Source: Chitinolyticbacter albus (GTDB lineage: Bacteria > Pseudomonadota > Gammaproteobacteria > Burkholderiales > Chitinibacteraceae). Taken from it: 64,000 nucleotides of DNA. Below, in pieces: positions 35,519 to 45,003 of the stretch. Location of the stretch: NCBI RefSeq assembly GCF_024437655.1, contig NZ_JANBVF010000001.1, positions 248,001 to 312,000 on the forward strand, read 5' to 3'. A program made the position numbers and the translations under genes. How positions within the stretch are numbered: the first letter of the stretch is position 1; each line of letters begins with the position of its first letter. Below the pieces are notes generated by a model. The model was not told the DNA's origin. It was given only the letters and a program-made list of their open reading frames with translations, and ran no database searches.

Positions 35519-36925
35519 CTAACGCCCCAGCGCCGCGCTCAGCGCGGCATACGCACGCCATTGTTCGGCCTGGTTGTCGACGCTGTGCGCCTGCGCAGTC
35601 GTGAGCGCAAGCTCGGCGTCGAGCAGCGCGCTGCGGTCGGCGCGACCCAGCGCCAGATTGGCGCGTGCATCGGCCAGCTGGCGACGCGCCCTTTGCTCGG
35701 CGGCCGCGGCCAGCGCTGCCGTTTGCACGGCATGCTGCCAGTCGGCCAGTGCGAGCTCCACTTCCTGCAACGCCGTGAGCATGGCCTTGCGGTAGTTCGC
35801 CAGCGCCAGCGCATGCTCGGCACGCGCGGTGGCGACTTCGGCATCGGTGCGGCCGCCGTCGAACAGCAGCCAGTCGACGCCGGCACCCAGCGCCCAGCTC
35901 AGGTAGTCATGGGTGAGGAAACTTCCCAGCGCGTTGCTGGCAAAACCCGCGCTGCCGGTCAGGTTGATCCGCGGGAAGCGCTGCAACATGGCGAGCTCGA
36001 CGCCGATGCGCTGCGCCTCGACCTGCAGCCATGCCGACTGCAGATCCGGCCGGCGCGCCAGCACCGTGGCAGGCAGATCCGGTGTGACCTGCAAGGGCGC
36101 TGAGCGCAATCCTTCCTCATCCAAGCGCAACGCCGCCGCATCGCGCCCCAGCAGCATCGCCAGCCGGGCATGTGCCTGCGCCGCCGCACGCTGAGCATCC
36201 GATAGCCCTTGCGCCGCCTGATCGCGCTCTGCAGCGGCGGCATCGCGGGTGGCACGAGAGGCCAAACCCAGGCCGATCCGGGCGGCGGCGTCCTGATGCT
36301 GGCGCTCGCCCAGCGCACGATTGCGGCGCCACAGCGCGGCCTGCGCCTGCGCCAGACGCAGATCGGTGTAGGCCAGCACCACTTCGCGCGCGACCAGCAA
36401 GCGTATCGCTTCGCGATCCTGCTCTGCGGCGCCGGCCATGGATTGCCCTGCCACGCGCGCGCGCGCCACCCGGCCGAACAGATCGAGCTCGTAGCTGAGC
36501 GTCAGCCCTAAGCTGCGCCGGTTTTCGGTGTAACCGGGCAGATCCGAGAAGAACAGGTTTCCCGCTTCATCGAGATCGGGCGAACGCTGACGCGGCACGC
36601 GCGCGCGCTCGGCATCAGCCCCCGCGCGCAGCGACGGAGCGGCAGATGCATCGGCAACGGCCAGGCGCCCGCGTGCCACCGCCAGTCGCTCGGTGGCAAT
36701 GCCGACATCGACATTGGCCGAGAGCGCGGCTGTCACCAGGGCAGCCAGTTGGGGGTCGCCATAGTCACGCCACCACGGCTGGGCGGGCGGCGCCGTATCC
36801 GCGATGACAGCCGTGCCTTGCCAGCCAGCCGGGGCCACCGGCATCGCGCTCGGCGGCTCGGTCACGACGCTGGCGCAACCGGCCAGCAACAACGCCAACC
36901 CTGGCCAGGCAATGCGCGAAGTCAT
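35519..36925 (-). CDS. NodT-type outer membrane efflux lipoprotein
   Basis: A 468-residue TolC-like outer membrane factor. A lipobox is present (LALLLAGC, Cys near 17). Two OEP repeats of long coiled-coil helices follow (WWRDYGDPQLAALVTAALSAN...; LSYELDLFGRVARARVAG; LPATVLARRPDLQSAWLQVEA). It should form the outer membrane duct of the tripartite pump encoded by the same operon. ATG overlaps the adaptor gene stop as ATGA. Confidence 0.91.
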   Translation of the reverse strand: MTSRIAWPGLALLLAGCASVVTEPPSAMPVAPAGWQGTAVIADTAPPAQPWWRDYGDPQLAALVTAALSANVDVGIATERLAVARGRLAVADASAAPSLRAGADAERARVPRQRSPDLDEAGNLFFSDLPGYTENRRSLGLTLSYELDLFGRVARARVAGQSMAGAAEQDREAIRLLVAREVVLAYTDLRLAQAQAALWRRNRALGERQHQDAAARIGLGLASRATRDAAAAERDQAAQGLSDAQRAAAQAHARLAMLLGRDAAALRLDEEGLRSAPLQVTPDLPATVLARRPDLQSAWLQVEAQRIGVELAMLQRFPRINLTGSAGFASNALGSFLTHDYLSWALGAGVDWLLFDGGRTDAEVATARAEHALALANYRKAMLTALQEVELALADWQHAVQTAALAAAAEQRARRQLADARANLALGRADRSALLDAELALTTAQAHSVDNQAEQWRAYAALSAALGR

Positions 36926-37836
36926 CGTTTTACTCCGGCGCTGGCCGGCAGACGCACGATCACGCGCTGGCCGATCAGAAGTTGCGGCGCATCGAGCGTA
37001 ACGATCGCTTCGACGACGCGGACATCCTGCTTTTCACCAGGATCGTCGCCACGCGCTCGCAGCCCGACCGCGGGCGATACCCGCGCCAGCCGGCCCGGAT
37101 AGGTCCGCGCCTCATCGACCTCCAGCGCGACCTCGACCGCTCGACCGGGCTGAAGCTGGGTGATGAAGCGCTCTTCGAATTCGGCCCGCACCACGCGGGC
37201 TCGCGCCGGCGCGAACAGGAACAGCGGCGTGACATTGAGCGTGCTGACGCCGTCGCCCGGCCGGATATCGCGCCGTACGATCTGGCCGTCGCTGGGCGCA
37301 CGGACCGTGTGCCGGGTGACCTCGTGCTCAGCCACCTGCCACTTGCGGCGCAGCGCCTCTGCCCGGCCCGCGATCACCGCCAGCTCCGCCTGCACCGTGG
37401 CGACTTCGTCACGCGCGCCATCGAGCGCCTGGGCCGGCGCGAGCTCGGCGGCCACGGCCTGCTGCAGCCGTTGCACCTCGCGCCGCGCTGCGGCCAGCTT
37501 GGCGCGCGGCGGCGCGGCCTCCGCCTGCGCCGCCCGATATTCCGCTTCGGCGAGCCCCGCCTCCAGCCGGGCCTGCTCGTCGTCCAGCACCGCCAGGACC
37601 TGGCCGGCGCGCACCCGGTCTCCTTCTCCGACCGGTACCGCCTTGACCACGCCATCGCGCTGCGCGGCGAGCTTGACGACACCGCCCTCGATATCGACCC
37701 GGCCCCGGGCCACCGCCACCCAGCTGGGTTGGGTCGCCGACGGCGCCGGCTCGTCACGGCCGGCCACGGCCCAGAATCCCAATCCAAGCAGGGCGGCAGC
37801 GCCGGCAGCCCAGAACATCCATTTGCGTATCGTCAT
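36922..37836 (-). CDS. HlyD-family periplasmic adaptor
   Basis: A 304-residue membrane fusion protein with an N-terminal anchor (WMFWAAGAAALLGLGFWAV). The lipoyl-like halves are around AQRDGVVKAVPVGEGDRVRAG and TVRAPSDGQIVRRDIRPGD, flanking a coiled-coil hairpin of about 80 residues rich in Ala/Glu/Arg, then a beta-barrel region. It bridges the ABC permease to the NodT channel. It overlaps both neighbours by four bases. Confidence 0.9.
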   Translation of the reverse strand: MTIRKWMFWAAGAAALLGLGFWAVAGRDEPAPSATQPSWVAVARGRVDIEGGVVKLAAQRDGVVKAVPVGEGDRVRAGQVLAVLDDEQARLEAGLAEAEYRAAQAEAAPPRAKLAAARREVQRLQQAVAAELAPAQALDGARDEVATVQAELAVIAGRAEALRRKWQVAEHEVTRHTVRAPSDGQIVRRDIRPGDGVSTLNVTPLFLFAPARARVVRAEFEERFITQLQPGRAVEVALEVDEARTYPGRLARVSPAVGLRARGDDPGEKQDVRVVEAIVTLDAPQLLIGQRVIVRLPASAGVKR

Positions 37837-38564
37837 GCGTGCTCCTGCTCACCGGCCAGCGCCGGTTCGGTCTGTGCAATGCGCTCGTCGCGCTTGATCT
37901 GGCCGTCTTCGAGTTCGATCAACCGGTCCGCGCGCTGGTGCAGCCGCGGGTCGTGCGTCACCACCAGCACCATGGCGCCGCGCTCGCGGGCGATACGGTG
38001 CAGCAGGTCGACGACGACGCTGCCGTTGTGACTATCGAGTGCACTGGTGGGCTCGTCGGCGAAGATCAGTTCCGGCTGTTTGACGAGCGCGCGCGCGATC
38101 GCGACCCGCTGCTTCTCGCCCCCCGACAACTCCACCGGGCGCAGATGCGCGCGCTCGCCCAGCCCGACCTCCTCCAGCGCCGCGTGCGCACGGCGCCTGG
38201 CCTCATCGCCCAGCAAGCTGCCGTATTGCAGCGGGAACACCACGTTTTCCAGTGCGGTCAGCGCGGCGAACAGGTTGAAGCCCTGGAACACGAAACCGCA
38301 GTGCTGCAGTCGGAAGCGATCGATGGCTGCATCATCGAGCTGCCACAGATCCTGGCCCAGCGCCTCGACCCGGCCCTGATCGGGCCGCATCAAGCCGGCC
38401 AGCATCGCCAGAAAGGTGCTTTTGCCCGAACCGGACGGCCCCATCATCAGCGTGAGCTCGCCGGCGTTCAGCGCCAGCGTCGCCTCCCGGATCACGCGCT
38501 GGGTCAGCGCGCCCTGGCCGAACGACTTGGCTATGGCCTCGCAACGGACAAGCACCTCGGACAT
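37833..38564 (-). CDS. MacB/LolD-type ABC transporter ATPase
   Basis: A 243-residue ATPase with Walker A GPSGSGKST, Q-loop FVFQGFNLF, signature LSGGEKQRVAIARAL, Walker B LIFADEPTSALD and switch VVTHD. The type VII (MacB/LolD/FtsE) family drives mechanotransmission across the periplasm rather than direct membrane transport. It pairs with the FtsX-type permease encoded just before it. Ends overlapping the adaptor gene. Confidence 0.92.
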   Translation of the reverse strand: MSEVLVRCEAIAKSFGQGALTQRVIREATLALNAGELTLMMGPSGSGKSTFLAMLAGLMRPDQGRVEALGQDLWQLDDAAIDRFRLQHCGFVFQGFNLFAALTALENVVFPLQYGSLLGDEARRRAHAALEEVGLGERAHLRPVELSGGEKQRVAIARALVKQPELIFADEPTSALDSHNGSVVVDLLHRIARERGAMVLVVTHDPRLHQRADRLIELEDGQIKRDERIAQTEPALAGEQEHA

Positions 38565-38573
38565 CGCGGCCTC

Positions 38574-39713
38574 CTAGCGCAACAGGGTCGCCGGATCGGC
38601 CTGGTACAGCGGGCGCAGCGCATACAGGCCCGACAGCAAGGCGATGGCGAGAATGATGGCGGTGCTGCCCAGCAGCAGCCAGGGTGGAAACAGCATGGGC
38701 ACCTGGGCCCAGTCGGCCAGCAAGCCGATGCCACTCGACAGCAGCGCGGTCAGCAAAAGGCCGCAGGCACCGATCCAGAACGCCTGCTCCAGCACGATGT
38801 TGCGCAGCGCCTGGCGCGACACGCCCAGCGCGCGCATGGCGGCGAACTCCTTGAGCGAGGCGAGGATGGCGGACGCCAGCGTCTGGCTGGTGATGACGGC
38901 GCCGACGATGAGGCCCAGCAGCGAGGCAACGCCGGCGCCTATCCCCGCGCCCGATTCGAACAGCCAGTAAAGCTGCGATTGCAGCGAGAATTCGTCGGCC
39001 GGCCACAGCGAATGACGCCGGCCGCTGTCGGTGCGGGTCAATTGCGCGGCCACCTGGGCCGCGTCGCTGCCAGGCGCCAGTGCCAAGAGCAGATAGGTCA
39101 GATCCTGGTTGCGATCGGGGAGGTCCTGCAGCACGTAGCGCAAGGTCGGCTGCCCCATCAGCACCGTGACGCCGCCCACCGCGCGCACGCCGTGGACAAA
39201 GCCGGCGATGCGCGCACGCTTGCCGTTGATCTCGACCGGCGCTCCGATGTAGGCGTTGAGCTTGTCGCGGTCGGCCTCGTCGATCAGCACGGCGCCTGGC
39301 TCCTCCAGCAGCGCACGCTGCGCCGGTGCGAGCAGATGGGCGTAGGCGAGCCCGTCCGGGCGGGCATCGATGCCGTTGATGACAGCGGTCACCGCCACGC
39401 CATCGTCGCGCCGCCAGTCGCCATAGCCCTGGTACAGCCCTTCCACCCGGCGCACGGCCGGATGCAGCCGCGCGTCCAGATCAGCCGACACGGCTATCCC
39501 GCGCCCAAGATCGACACTCTGCGTGCCGCGGTAGCCGATCCACACCTGCGCCCCGGACTCATCGATCACCGCAGACACGCTGCCCAGCAGCCCGAGCAGC
39601 AAGGCAACCTGAACCACGATCAGCAGCCCGGCGAAGGTCACCGCCAGGATGGCCGCGAGGTAGCGTCGCCATTCATAGCGCAGCGACGCCCGCGCCAAAG
39701 ACACCTTGCCCAT
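38574..39713 (-). CDS. FtsX/MacB-type ABC transporter permease
   Basis: A 379-residue permease with four membrane helices: one near residues 17-37 (YLAAILAVTFAGLLIVVQVALLLG region) and three in the C-terminal 130 residues, with a large periplasmic domain (about 45-250) between them. ASLKEFAAMRALGVSRQALR is the typical coupling segment of FtsX-like permeases. First gene of the efflux operon; a 16-base motif shared with the tetR promoter lies 35 bases upstream. Confidence 0.89.
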   Translation of the reverse strand: MGKVSLARASLRYEWRRYLAAILAVTFAGLLIVVQVALLLGLLGSVSAVIDESGAQVWIGYRGTQSVDLGRGIAVSADLDARLHPAVRRVEGLYQGYGDWRRDDGVAVTAVINGIDARPDGLAYAHLLAPAQRALLEEPGAVLIDEADRDKLNAYIGAPVEINGKRARIAGFVHGVRAVGGVTVLMGQPTLRYVLQDLPDRNQDLTYLLLALAPGSDAAQVAAQLTRTDSGRRHSLWPADEFSLQSQLYWLFESGAGIGAGVASLLGLIVGAVITSQTLASAILASLKEFAAMRALGVSRQALRNIVLEQAFWIGACGLLLTALLSSGIGLLADWAQVPMLFPPWLLLGSTAIILAIALLSGLYALRPLYQADPATLLR

Positions 39714-39747
39714 CGCCTACCTCCGTAACCGGCATCGACCACAAAAA

Positions 39748-39763
39748 GGAATATTCCTTCGCA
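39748..39763 (-). promoter_or_regulatory. TetR operator before the efflux operon
   Basis: GGAATATTCCTTCGCA; its first part extends to the perfect palindrome AAGGAATATTCCTT (39746-39759). The same 16-mer with one change lies upstream of the tetR gene. Lies 35 bases before the permease ATG, where a repressor would act. Confidence 0.68.
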
Positions 39764-39810
39764 GAAAGCGCATCGAACGCCGGCATGCCTATTTACGACA
39801 CATCCGCCAT

Positions 39811-40416
39811 TCAGGGTTTCAGATAAAGGCTGAAGACATCGGCGAGCGCCACCGAAGTCGCGCTCCGGTCCAGATCCGGGTTCACATGGAAATCGACCTG
39901 CAGCCCCGATACCAGCGCCGAGAGCACATTGGCCAAGCCGTCAAGGCTCGGCAGATCGGCCCGGATCAGGCCGGCCTGCTGCGCTTTTTGCAAAGCGACA
40001 ACCACTTCCTGGCGCAACTGGCTGTCGCGCTCGGCCACCCTTAGCATCAGCCGCGGATTGCGGGCGATCTCGGCCCAGCTCTCCACGCCGATATCGTCCT
40101 GCGCGCTTTGCAGCAGTTCGGATAGATCGTCGACCTTGAAATGGCGCAACGCGGCGATGCCCTCGGCGCTGCCCAGATAACGCCGGGCCAGCGCGAGATA
40201 CTCATCGAATTCGCGCTCGACCAGCTCGTCGATGATGGCTTCCTTGCTGGTGAAATGGCGGTACATCGAGCCGGGGCTCAGCTCGGCTTCCTTGCAGATT
40301 TCCTCCATCCGCGCCGCATGAAAGCCACGCAGCCGGAATACCCGCTTGGCAGCGGCGAGTATCTGTTCGCGGCGAACATCGGCGAGGGTTTCGTTGCGGG
40401 TGCGCATGGCGTCCAT
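39811..40416 (-). CDS. TetR-family transcriptional repressor
   Basis: A 201-residue TetR regulator. The N-terminal helix-turn-helix is RREQILAAAKRVFRLRGF, then EEICKEAELSPGSMYRHFTSKEAIIDELV. The C-terminal ligand-binding domain (about 70-200) is not assignable to a ligand. Starts are possible at 40416 or 40407. It is immediately upstream of, and on the same strand as, the ABC efflux operon, and both have the same operator motif, so it very likely represses both. Confidence 0.92.
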   Translation of the reverse strand: MDAMRTRNETLADVRREQILAAAKRVFRLRGFHAARMEEICKEAELSPGSMYRHFTSKEAIIDELVEREFDEYLALARRYLGSAEGIAALRHFKVDDLSELLQSAQDDIGVESWAEIARNPRLMLRVAERDSQLRQEVVVALQKAQQAGLIRADLPSLDGLANVLSALVSGLQVDFHVNPDLDRSATSVALADVFSLYLKP

Positions 40417-40424
40417 TCAAAGAC

Positions 40425-40440
40425 GGAATATTCATTCGCA
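40425..40440 (-). promoter_or_regulatory. TetR operator before tetR
   Basis: GGAATATTCATTCGCA, differing by one base from the site at 39748-39763. Nine bases before the tetR ATG, consistent with autorepression. Confidence 0.66.
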
Positions 40441-40601
40441 CAATGAACGGAGAGAAAATCGTTGTCAAGACAGCCAATCGTAAGTCAGACAGACGTCGGG
40501 AAACCCGGAGTCAGGCGCCATTGCCGGCAAAAGCGACGCCCGCCCACCGCAGCATGCCGAGCACGAATGCAGCATGGCCGACGCCCCGCCGCATCCAGCG
40601 C

Positions 40602-41168
40602 TCAGCCTTCGGGGGCGACGAAAGCCGTGCCGGTGGCGAAGAACTGGCCGCCCGCCACGTAATGCACGCTGGTGCGCTCGGCATCGGGAAAGTGCCAGCG
40701 CCCGGCGGAGAACGCCGCCGGATCGGCCCAGGCGGCGACCACTTCGGCAAGGAACAGATCGTGCCGCGCTTCGTTGTCTGGCCGGGGCAACACCCGGCAT
40801 TCCAGCCAGGCGAGGCAGCCTTCGATCAGCGGTGCGGCCACCTGGCTCGCCGGATGGGCAATCAGGCCGTGCTGCGCAAACTTGTCATGGTCGCGCCCGC
40901 TGCTGTTGCCCACCGCCTCGACCATCGCCGCCTGGTGTCGGGCCGGAATCGTGAGCACGAACTCGCCGGACGCTTCGATCAGCTTGCGGCTGTGGGTGCT
41001 GGCATCGATCACCACCGCCACCTTGGGTGGATCGAAATCGAGCGGCATCGCCCACGAGGCGGCCATTACGTTGCGCGCATCGCCGTGCGCGCTCGTCACC
41101 AGCGTCACCGGGCCGTGGTTGAGCAGCAAATAGCTTTTGATCAATGGAACGGCAACGGCCTGATGCAT
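40602..41168 (-). CDS. flavin reductase family protein
   Basis: A 188-residue FMN-binding split-barrel protein of the flavin reductase-like group. GPVTLVTSAHGDARNVMAASW and the PKVAVVIDASTHSRKLIEASGEFVLTIPA region form the flavin site typical of the family. The start at 41168 has GAGGAAG; the open frame upstream runs through cydX. It lies just after cydX on the same strand and could be co-transcribed with the oxidase operon. Either a flavin reductase for a monooxygenase or a stand-alone flavoprotein. Confidence 0.87.
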   Translation of the reverse strand: MHQAVAVPLIKSYLLLNHGPVTLVTSAHGDARNVMAASWAMPLDFDPPKVAVVIDASTHSRKLIEASGEFVLTIPARHQAAMVEAVGNSSGRDHDKFAQHGLIAHPASQVAAPLIEGCLAWLECRVLPRPDNEARHDLFLAEVVAAWADPAAFSAGRWHFPDAERTSVHYVAGGQFFATGTAFVAPEG

Positions 41169-41170
41169 GG

Positions 41171-41332
41171 TCACTTCCTCTTCTTGCGTTTGTTGCGATA
41201 GCGCTCGAACTTTTCCTGCGTGGCATCGGCAGTGCGGGCGCCAAAGGCGTAATGGCTTTCCAGCCACATCACGTTGATGATGCCGAAGGCGAGCGCGAGG
41301 CCCAGCCCCAGTATCCAGGCGAAGTACCACAT
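41171..41332 (-). CDS. cydX: cytochrome bd oxidase small subunit CydX
   Basis: A 53-residue protein with one membrane helix. MWYFAWILGLGLALAFGIINVMWLE matches CydX/YbgT closely but is given here only as its ends, MWYFAW and NVMWLE. The C-terminal 25 residues are basic (RYRNKRKKRK), longer than the 37-residue Escherichia coli protein. CydX stabilises the haem centre of CydAB. It follows cydB after an 82-base gap holding a hairpin. Confidence 0.9.
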   Translation of the reverse strand: MWYFAWILGLGLALAFGIINVMWLESHYAFGARTADATQEKFERYRNKRKKRK

Positions 41333-41391
41333 GGGGTTCTCCTTGAATGTGTACAAGGCCGCCGTAACGGCCAGCGTTGGAAAAGCGCGGC

Positions 41392-41407
41392 GGGCGGCAA
41401 GCCGCCC
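41392..41407 (-). repeat. GGGCGGC hairpin between cydB and cydX
   Basis: GGGCGGC-AA-GCCGCCC, on the minus strand followed by GCCGCGCTTTTCC. Could be a partial terminator or an mRNA-stabilising stem setting cydX level. Third copy of this stem in the window. Confidence 0.5.
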
Positions 41408-41414
41408 TGCCCGG

Positions 41415-42551
41415 TCAGTAGCTGGTATGCGTTTCGCGCTGGATCTGTTCCACCGTTACCGTGCCGCGCATCACGCGATAGACCCAGCTGGTATAGAGGG
41501 CGATCAGCGGCACGAAGATCGCAACTACCGCCAGCATGAGGGTCAGCGTCTTCTGGCTGGAGACGGCATCCCACGCGGTGAGGCTGGAGACCGGGTCGAT
41601 GCTGGAAGGCAACACGAAGGGGAACAACGCAATGCCGGCAGTGACGATGATGGCGATCACGCTACCGCTAGTTGCTGCCAGCGCGGCCCAGCGCCAGCGC
41701 AGCCACGCAGCAAAGCCAGCCAGCAGCGGCAGCAACATGCCTGCTACGGGCACAAACCACAGTTGCGGCAGCGCACGGTAGTTGGCGAGCCACAGCCCGG
41801 CGCCGCGTACCACCTCCTTCTGCAGCGGCGTGACCACGCCGTTCACATCGGCAATGCTCGCGATGCCAAACCCCTGGAGCGATTGCACCCACACGCCCAG
41901 CAGCGTAAACAGCGCGGCGGTGATCCCGCCGGCGATCACGATGGCACGCCGTGCCCGTTCGGCTACGCGCGCGTCGCTCCTCAGGTAGAGGAAGGCCGCG
42001 CCGTGCAGCGCCAGCATAGCCACCGCCAGCACGCCGGTGAGTACGGTGAAGCCACTGAACAGGCCGAGGAAGCCGCCGTGATAGCTCACCCGCAGGGTGT
42101 CGTCGTAGCGGAACGGCAGGCCGAGGAACAGGTTGCCTATGGCCACGCCGAACACCAGGGCGGGAAACATGCCACCGACGAACAGGCCCCAGTCCCAGGC
42201 ACCGCGCCAGCGCGGGTCCGGCAGCTTGCTGCGGTAGTCAAAGCCAACAGGGCGCAGGAACAGCGCGAACAGCGTGAAGATCAGCGCCACATAGAGCACT
42301 GAGAATGCCGCCGCGTACACCAGCGGCCAGGCTGCGAACAGCGCGGCGCCGAAGGTGATCAGCCAGGTCTGGTTGCCCTCCCAGGTGGGGCCGATGGTGT
42401 TGATCACCACGCGGCGCTCGTCGTCGGTGCGGCCCATCCACGGCAACAGCGTGGCCACGCCCAGATCCCAGCCGCCGGTAAGGGCGAAGCCCAGCATCAG
42501 CAAGACGATCAGCGCCCACCAGATCAGCTTCAGTGTTTCGTAGTCGAGCAT
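41415..42551 (-). CDS. cydB: cytochrome bd ubiquinol oxidase subunit II (CydB)
   Basis: A 378-residue membrane protein with about nine helices. [28 protein letters not shown] and [13 protein letters not shown] are CydB signatures. It pairs with CydA in the high-affinity quinol oxidase that reduces oxygen without pumping protons. Start at 42551 by family alignment; ten bases after cydA. Confidence 0.96.
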   Translation of the reverse strand: MLDYETLKLIWWALIVLLMLGFALTGGWDLGVATLLPWMGRTDDERRVVINTIGPTWEGNQTWLITFGAALFAAWPLVYAAAFSVLYVALIFTLFALFLRPVGFDYRSKLPDPRWRGAWDWGLFVGGMFPALVFGVAIGNLFLGLPFRYDDTLRVSYHGGFLGLFSGFTVLTGVLAVAMLALHGAAFLYLRSDARVAERARRAIVIAGGITAALFTLLGVWVQSLQGFGIASIADVNGVVTPLQKEVVRGAGLWLANYRALPQLWFVPVAGMLLPLLAGFAAWLRWRWAALAATSGSVIAIIVTAGIALFPFVLPSSIDPVSSLTAWDAVSSQKTLTLMLAVVAIFVPLIALYTSWVYRVMRGTVTVEQIQRETHTSY

Positions 42552-42561
42552 GGTGATCTCC

Positions 42562-44157
42562 TCAGGAGGCGCTGGTCTGGGCGACAAGCGCGCTGTGCGT
42601 CTCGGGCCCTGTTTCGCGGAAGTAGCGGCCGGTATGCAGGCTCGATGGACCCAGGCGGATGTACTTCAGCATCAAATACATCTCGATCGCGAACAGCAGC
42701 ACGTACATGGTCATCAACCCGATCAGGCTGAACCACACCTGGCCCGCGTCGACGGCGGATGCCGAGAGGAAGGTGGGCAGCACGCCGGAGATGGTCCACG
42801 GCTGGCGGCCATACTCGGCAACAAACCAGCCGGCCATGATGGCCACCCATGGCAGCGGGATAGCCACGACCGCCAGCTTGAGCAGCCAGCGCTGCGGCGC
42901 GAGGTTTTTCCTGGCCAAAAACCAGAAAGACGTGGCGAAGATGAACAGGAACAGGATGCCCAGCCCCACCATCACGCGGAACGACCAGAACAGCGGTGCC
43001 ACGCGCGGAATCGTATCGTTGGCAGCAGACTTGATCTGCGCCGGGGTCGCGTCGACCACGTTGGGAGTGTATTTCTTCAGCAGCAGGCCAAAGCCTAGGT
43101 CGGCCTTGTGGCGCTCAAACTGACGCTGCATATCCTCGGACGGATTGCCGGCGCGCAAGGCCACCAGCGCCTCGTAGGCCAGCATGCCACTACGGATGCG
43201 CGCCTCGTGCTCACGCCGCAGCGCCTTGATGCCGATCACCGGCTGGTCGACCGAACGCGTGGCAATGAGGCCCAGCACATAGGGAATGCGAACTGCATAG
43301 TCAGTGCGCTCCTCGGCCTGGTTGGGCAGGCCGAAGGCGGTGATCGCAGCCGGAGCCGGGTGGGTCTCCCATTCCGCCTCGATCGCGGCGAGCTTCACCT
43401 TCTGCACTTCGCCGGTGGTGTAGCCCGATTCGTCACCTAGCACGATCACCGAACAGACGGAGGCCAAACCGAATCCCGCCGCGACCGCGAACGAGCGCAG
43501 CGCAAAGCCGGTGTCGCGCGCCTTCAAGAGATACCAGGCCGATACGCCGAGCACGAACATCGACGCTGCCACGTAGCCTGCCGCCAGCGTGTGCACGAAC
43601 TTGGCCTGCGCCACCGGGTTGAAGATCACCTCGGCGATGCTGACGAGCTCCATGCGCATGGTCTGGTAATTGAACTCGGCGCCGACCGGGTTCTGCATCC
43701 AGCCATTGGCGATCAATATCCATAGCGCGGAGAGGTTGGAGCCGAGCGCCACCAGGAAAGTGACGCCCAGATGCTGCACCTTGGAGAGCCGGTTCCAGCC
43801 GAAGAAGAACAGGCCGACGAAGGTCGACTCCAGAAAGAACGCCATCAGCCCTTCGATCGCCAGCGGCACGCCGAAGATGTCGCCCACATAGTGCGAGTAA
43901 TACGCCCAGTTGGTGCCGAACTGGAACTCCAGCGTCATGCCCGTGGTGACGCCCATGGCGAAATTGATGCCAAAGAGCTTGCCCCAGAACCGGGTCATGT
44001 CCTTGTAGACCTCCCGCCCGGTCATCACGTAGACCGATTCGCAGATCACCAATATCCAGGAGAGGCCGAGCGTGAGCGGGACAAACAGAAAGTGGAACAT
44101 CGCCGTCAGGCCGAATTGCAGCCGCGACAGCTCCACCACTTCAAGGGCGGGCAGCAT
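42562..44157 (-). CDS. cydA: cytochrome bd ubiquinol oxidase subunit I (CydA)
   Basis: A 531-residue membrane protein with haems b558, b595 and d. [19 protein letters not shown] carries the first haem-ligand His; [12 protein letters not shown] is the conserved segment after the Q loop; the periplasmic Q loop lies between about residues 250 and 380. The start at 44157 has AGAGG and lies inside the end of cydP (17-base overlap). Oxidises ubiquinol under low oxygen, consistent with the FNR/ANR box at the head of the operon. Confidence 0.96.
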   Translation of the reverse strand: MLPALEVVELSRLQFGLTAMFHFLFVPLTLGLSWILVICESVYVMTGREVYKDMTRFWGKLFGINFAMGVTTGMTLEFQFGTNWAYYSHYVGDIFGVPLAIEGLMAFFLESTFVGLFFFGWNRLSKVQHLGVTFLVALGSNLSALWILIANGWMQNPVGAEFNYQTMRMELVSIAEVIFNPVAQAKFVHTLAAGYVAASMFVLGVSAWYLLKARDTGFALRSFAVAAGFGLASVCSVIVLGDESGYTTGEVQKVKLAAIEAEWETHPAPAAITAFGLPNQAEERTDYAVRIPYVLGLIATRSVDQPVIGIKALRREHEARIRSGMLAYEALVALRAGNPSEDMQRQFERHKADLGFGLLLKKYTPNVVDATPAQIKSAANDTIPRVAPLFWSFRVMVGLGILFLFIFATSFWFLARKNLAPQRWLLKLAVVAIPLPWVAIMAGWFVAEYGRQPWTISGVLPTFLSASAVDAGQVWFSLIGLMTMYVLLFAIEMYLMLKYIRLGPSSLHTGRYFRETGPETHSALVAQTSAS

Positions 44158-44413
44158 GGGATACCTCTGGCTGGGCGTCCTTGACCGGCAACGTACCGGG
44201 CGTGGACAGGGTTGGATCAACCTGGGGTGGCGCCGCCGGCCCGATCAGCTGTTGGCTGATGGCCGACTGCGGCACCGACATCTTCTTGGTCCGCGTGAGC
44301 GGTTCGGCAAACCACAGCGCTTTGGCGCCCCACAGCAACGCAACCTTCAGCAGCAGCACCAGCGTGATTTCCGCCCACAGCGGCAAGCCGGTCTTGAGGA
44401 TGCCGGCTCGCAC
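44141..44413 (-). CDS. cydP: cytochrome oxidase putative small subunit CydP
   Basis: A 90-residue protein with one central membrane helix ([21 protein letters not shown]) followed by WFAEP, the CydP hallmark, and a Pro-rich tail. Found upstream of cydA in beta-proteobacteria; its role as a subunit is proposed from gene order and not biochemically certain. Overlaps cydA by 17 bases and follows the regulator gene by three bases. Confidence 0.83.
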   Translation of the reverse strand: MRAGILKTGLPLWAEITLVLLLKVALLWGAKALWFAEPLTRTKKMSVPQSAISQQLIGPAAPPQVDPTLSTPGTLPVKDAQPEVSHAARP

Positions 44414-44416
44414 GCG

Positions 44417-44962
44417 CTATTCCTTGCCGCGCAGCTTGTCGGTGAAGCCCAGCACCTTCTGCACCTTGGCGCCGAGCCGCATCAGGCCTTCCAGCGTCTC
44501 GGGCGACAGCCGCTGCACTTCCTCGAACCACACCGTGGCCATCTCGACCAGCTCGTGCATTTCGCGCATGCGTGCCTGGGCGTGGCGTTCCTCGTCGGTC
44601 TGCGGCGTGGCTAACAGCGCCTCGCGCAGCATGGACAACGTCGGCTCGATCTCGCGACGGCGCTTTTCCTCAGCCAGCGTGTGGAAAATCTCCCAGATAT
44701 CCTTGGGCGCCTCGAAGTATTCGCGCCGATCGCCCGAGCGGTGGCTCATCCGCGCCAGCCGCCAGCTCATCAGTTCCTTCATGCCCATGCTCACGTTGGA
44801 GCGGGAAAAGCTCAGCGTCTCGGCGATCTCGTCGGCGTTCAGCGGCTGCGGCGAAATGAACAGTAGGGCGTAGATCTGGCCCACGGTGCGATTGATGCCC
44901 CAGCGGCTACCCATCTCGCCAAAGTGCAGCACAAAGCGTTCGGTCAGTGGTGTAAGTTGCAT
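44417..44962 (-). CDS. GbsR/MarR-type transcriptional regulator heading the cyd operon
   Basis: A 181-residue winged-helix regulator of the GbsR branch. FVLHFGEMGSRWGINRTVGQI and SRSNVSMGMKELMSWRLARM form the DNA-binding part; the C-terminal 80 residues are helical. Start chosen at MQLTPL (44962), since the frame upstream overlaps a perfect palindrome and promoter. First gene of the operon with cydP, cydA, cydB and cydX, so it probably regulates the operon by binding that palindrome. Ligand unknown. Confidence 0.86.
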   Translation of the reverse strand: MQLTPLTERFVLHFGEMGSRWGINRTVGQIYALLFISPQPLNADEIAETLSFSRSNVSMGMKELMSWRLARMSHRSGDRREYFEAPKDIWEIFHTLAEEKRRREIEPTLSMLREALLATPQTDEERHAQARMREMHELVEMATVWFEEVQRLSPETLEGLMRLGAKVQKVLGFTDKLRGKE

Positions 44963-44967
44963 TTTTG

Positions 44968-44991
44968 AATTTTCAATAATTTTTGAAAATT
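44968..44991. promoter_or_regulatory. palindromic operator before the regulator-cyd operon
   Basis: AATTTTCAA-N6-TTGAAAATT, a perfect nine-base inverted repeat with a six-base spacer, only six bases before the regulator ATG and over the expected -10/start site. ATTTTTGAA also occurs twice 19 bases apart (44961, 44980). Likely bound by the GbsR-type regulator. Confidence 0.66.
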
Positions 44992-45003
44992 GTAAATACA
45001 AGT

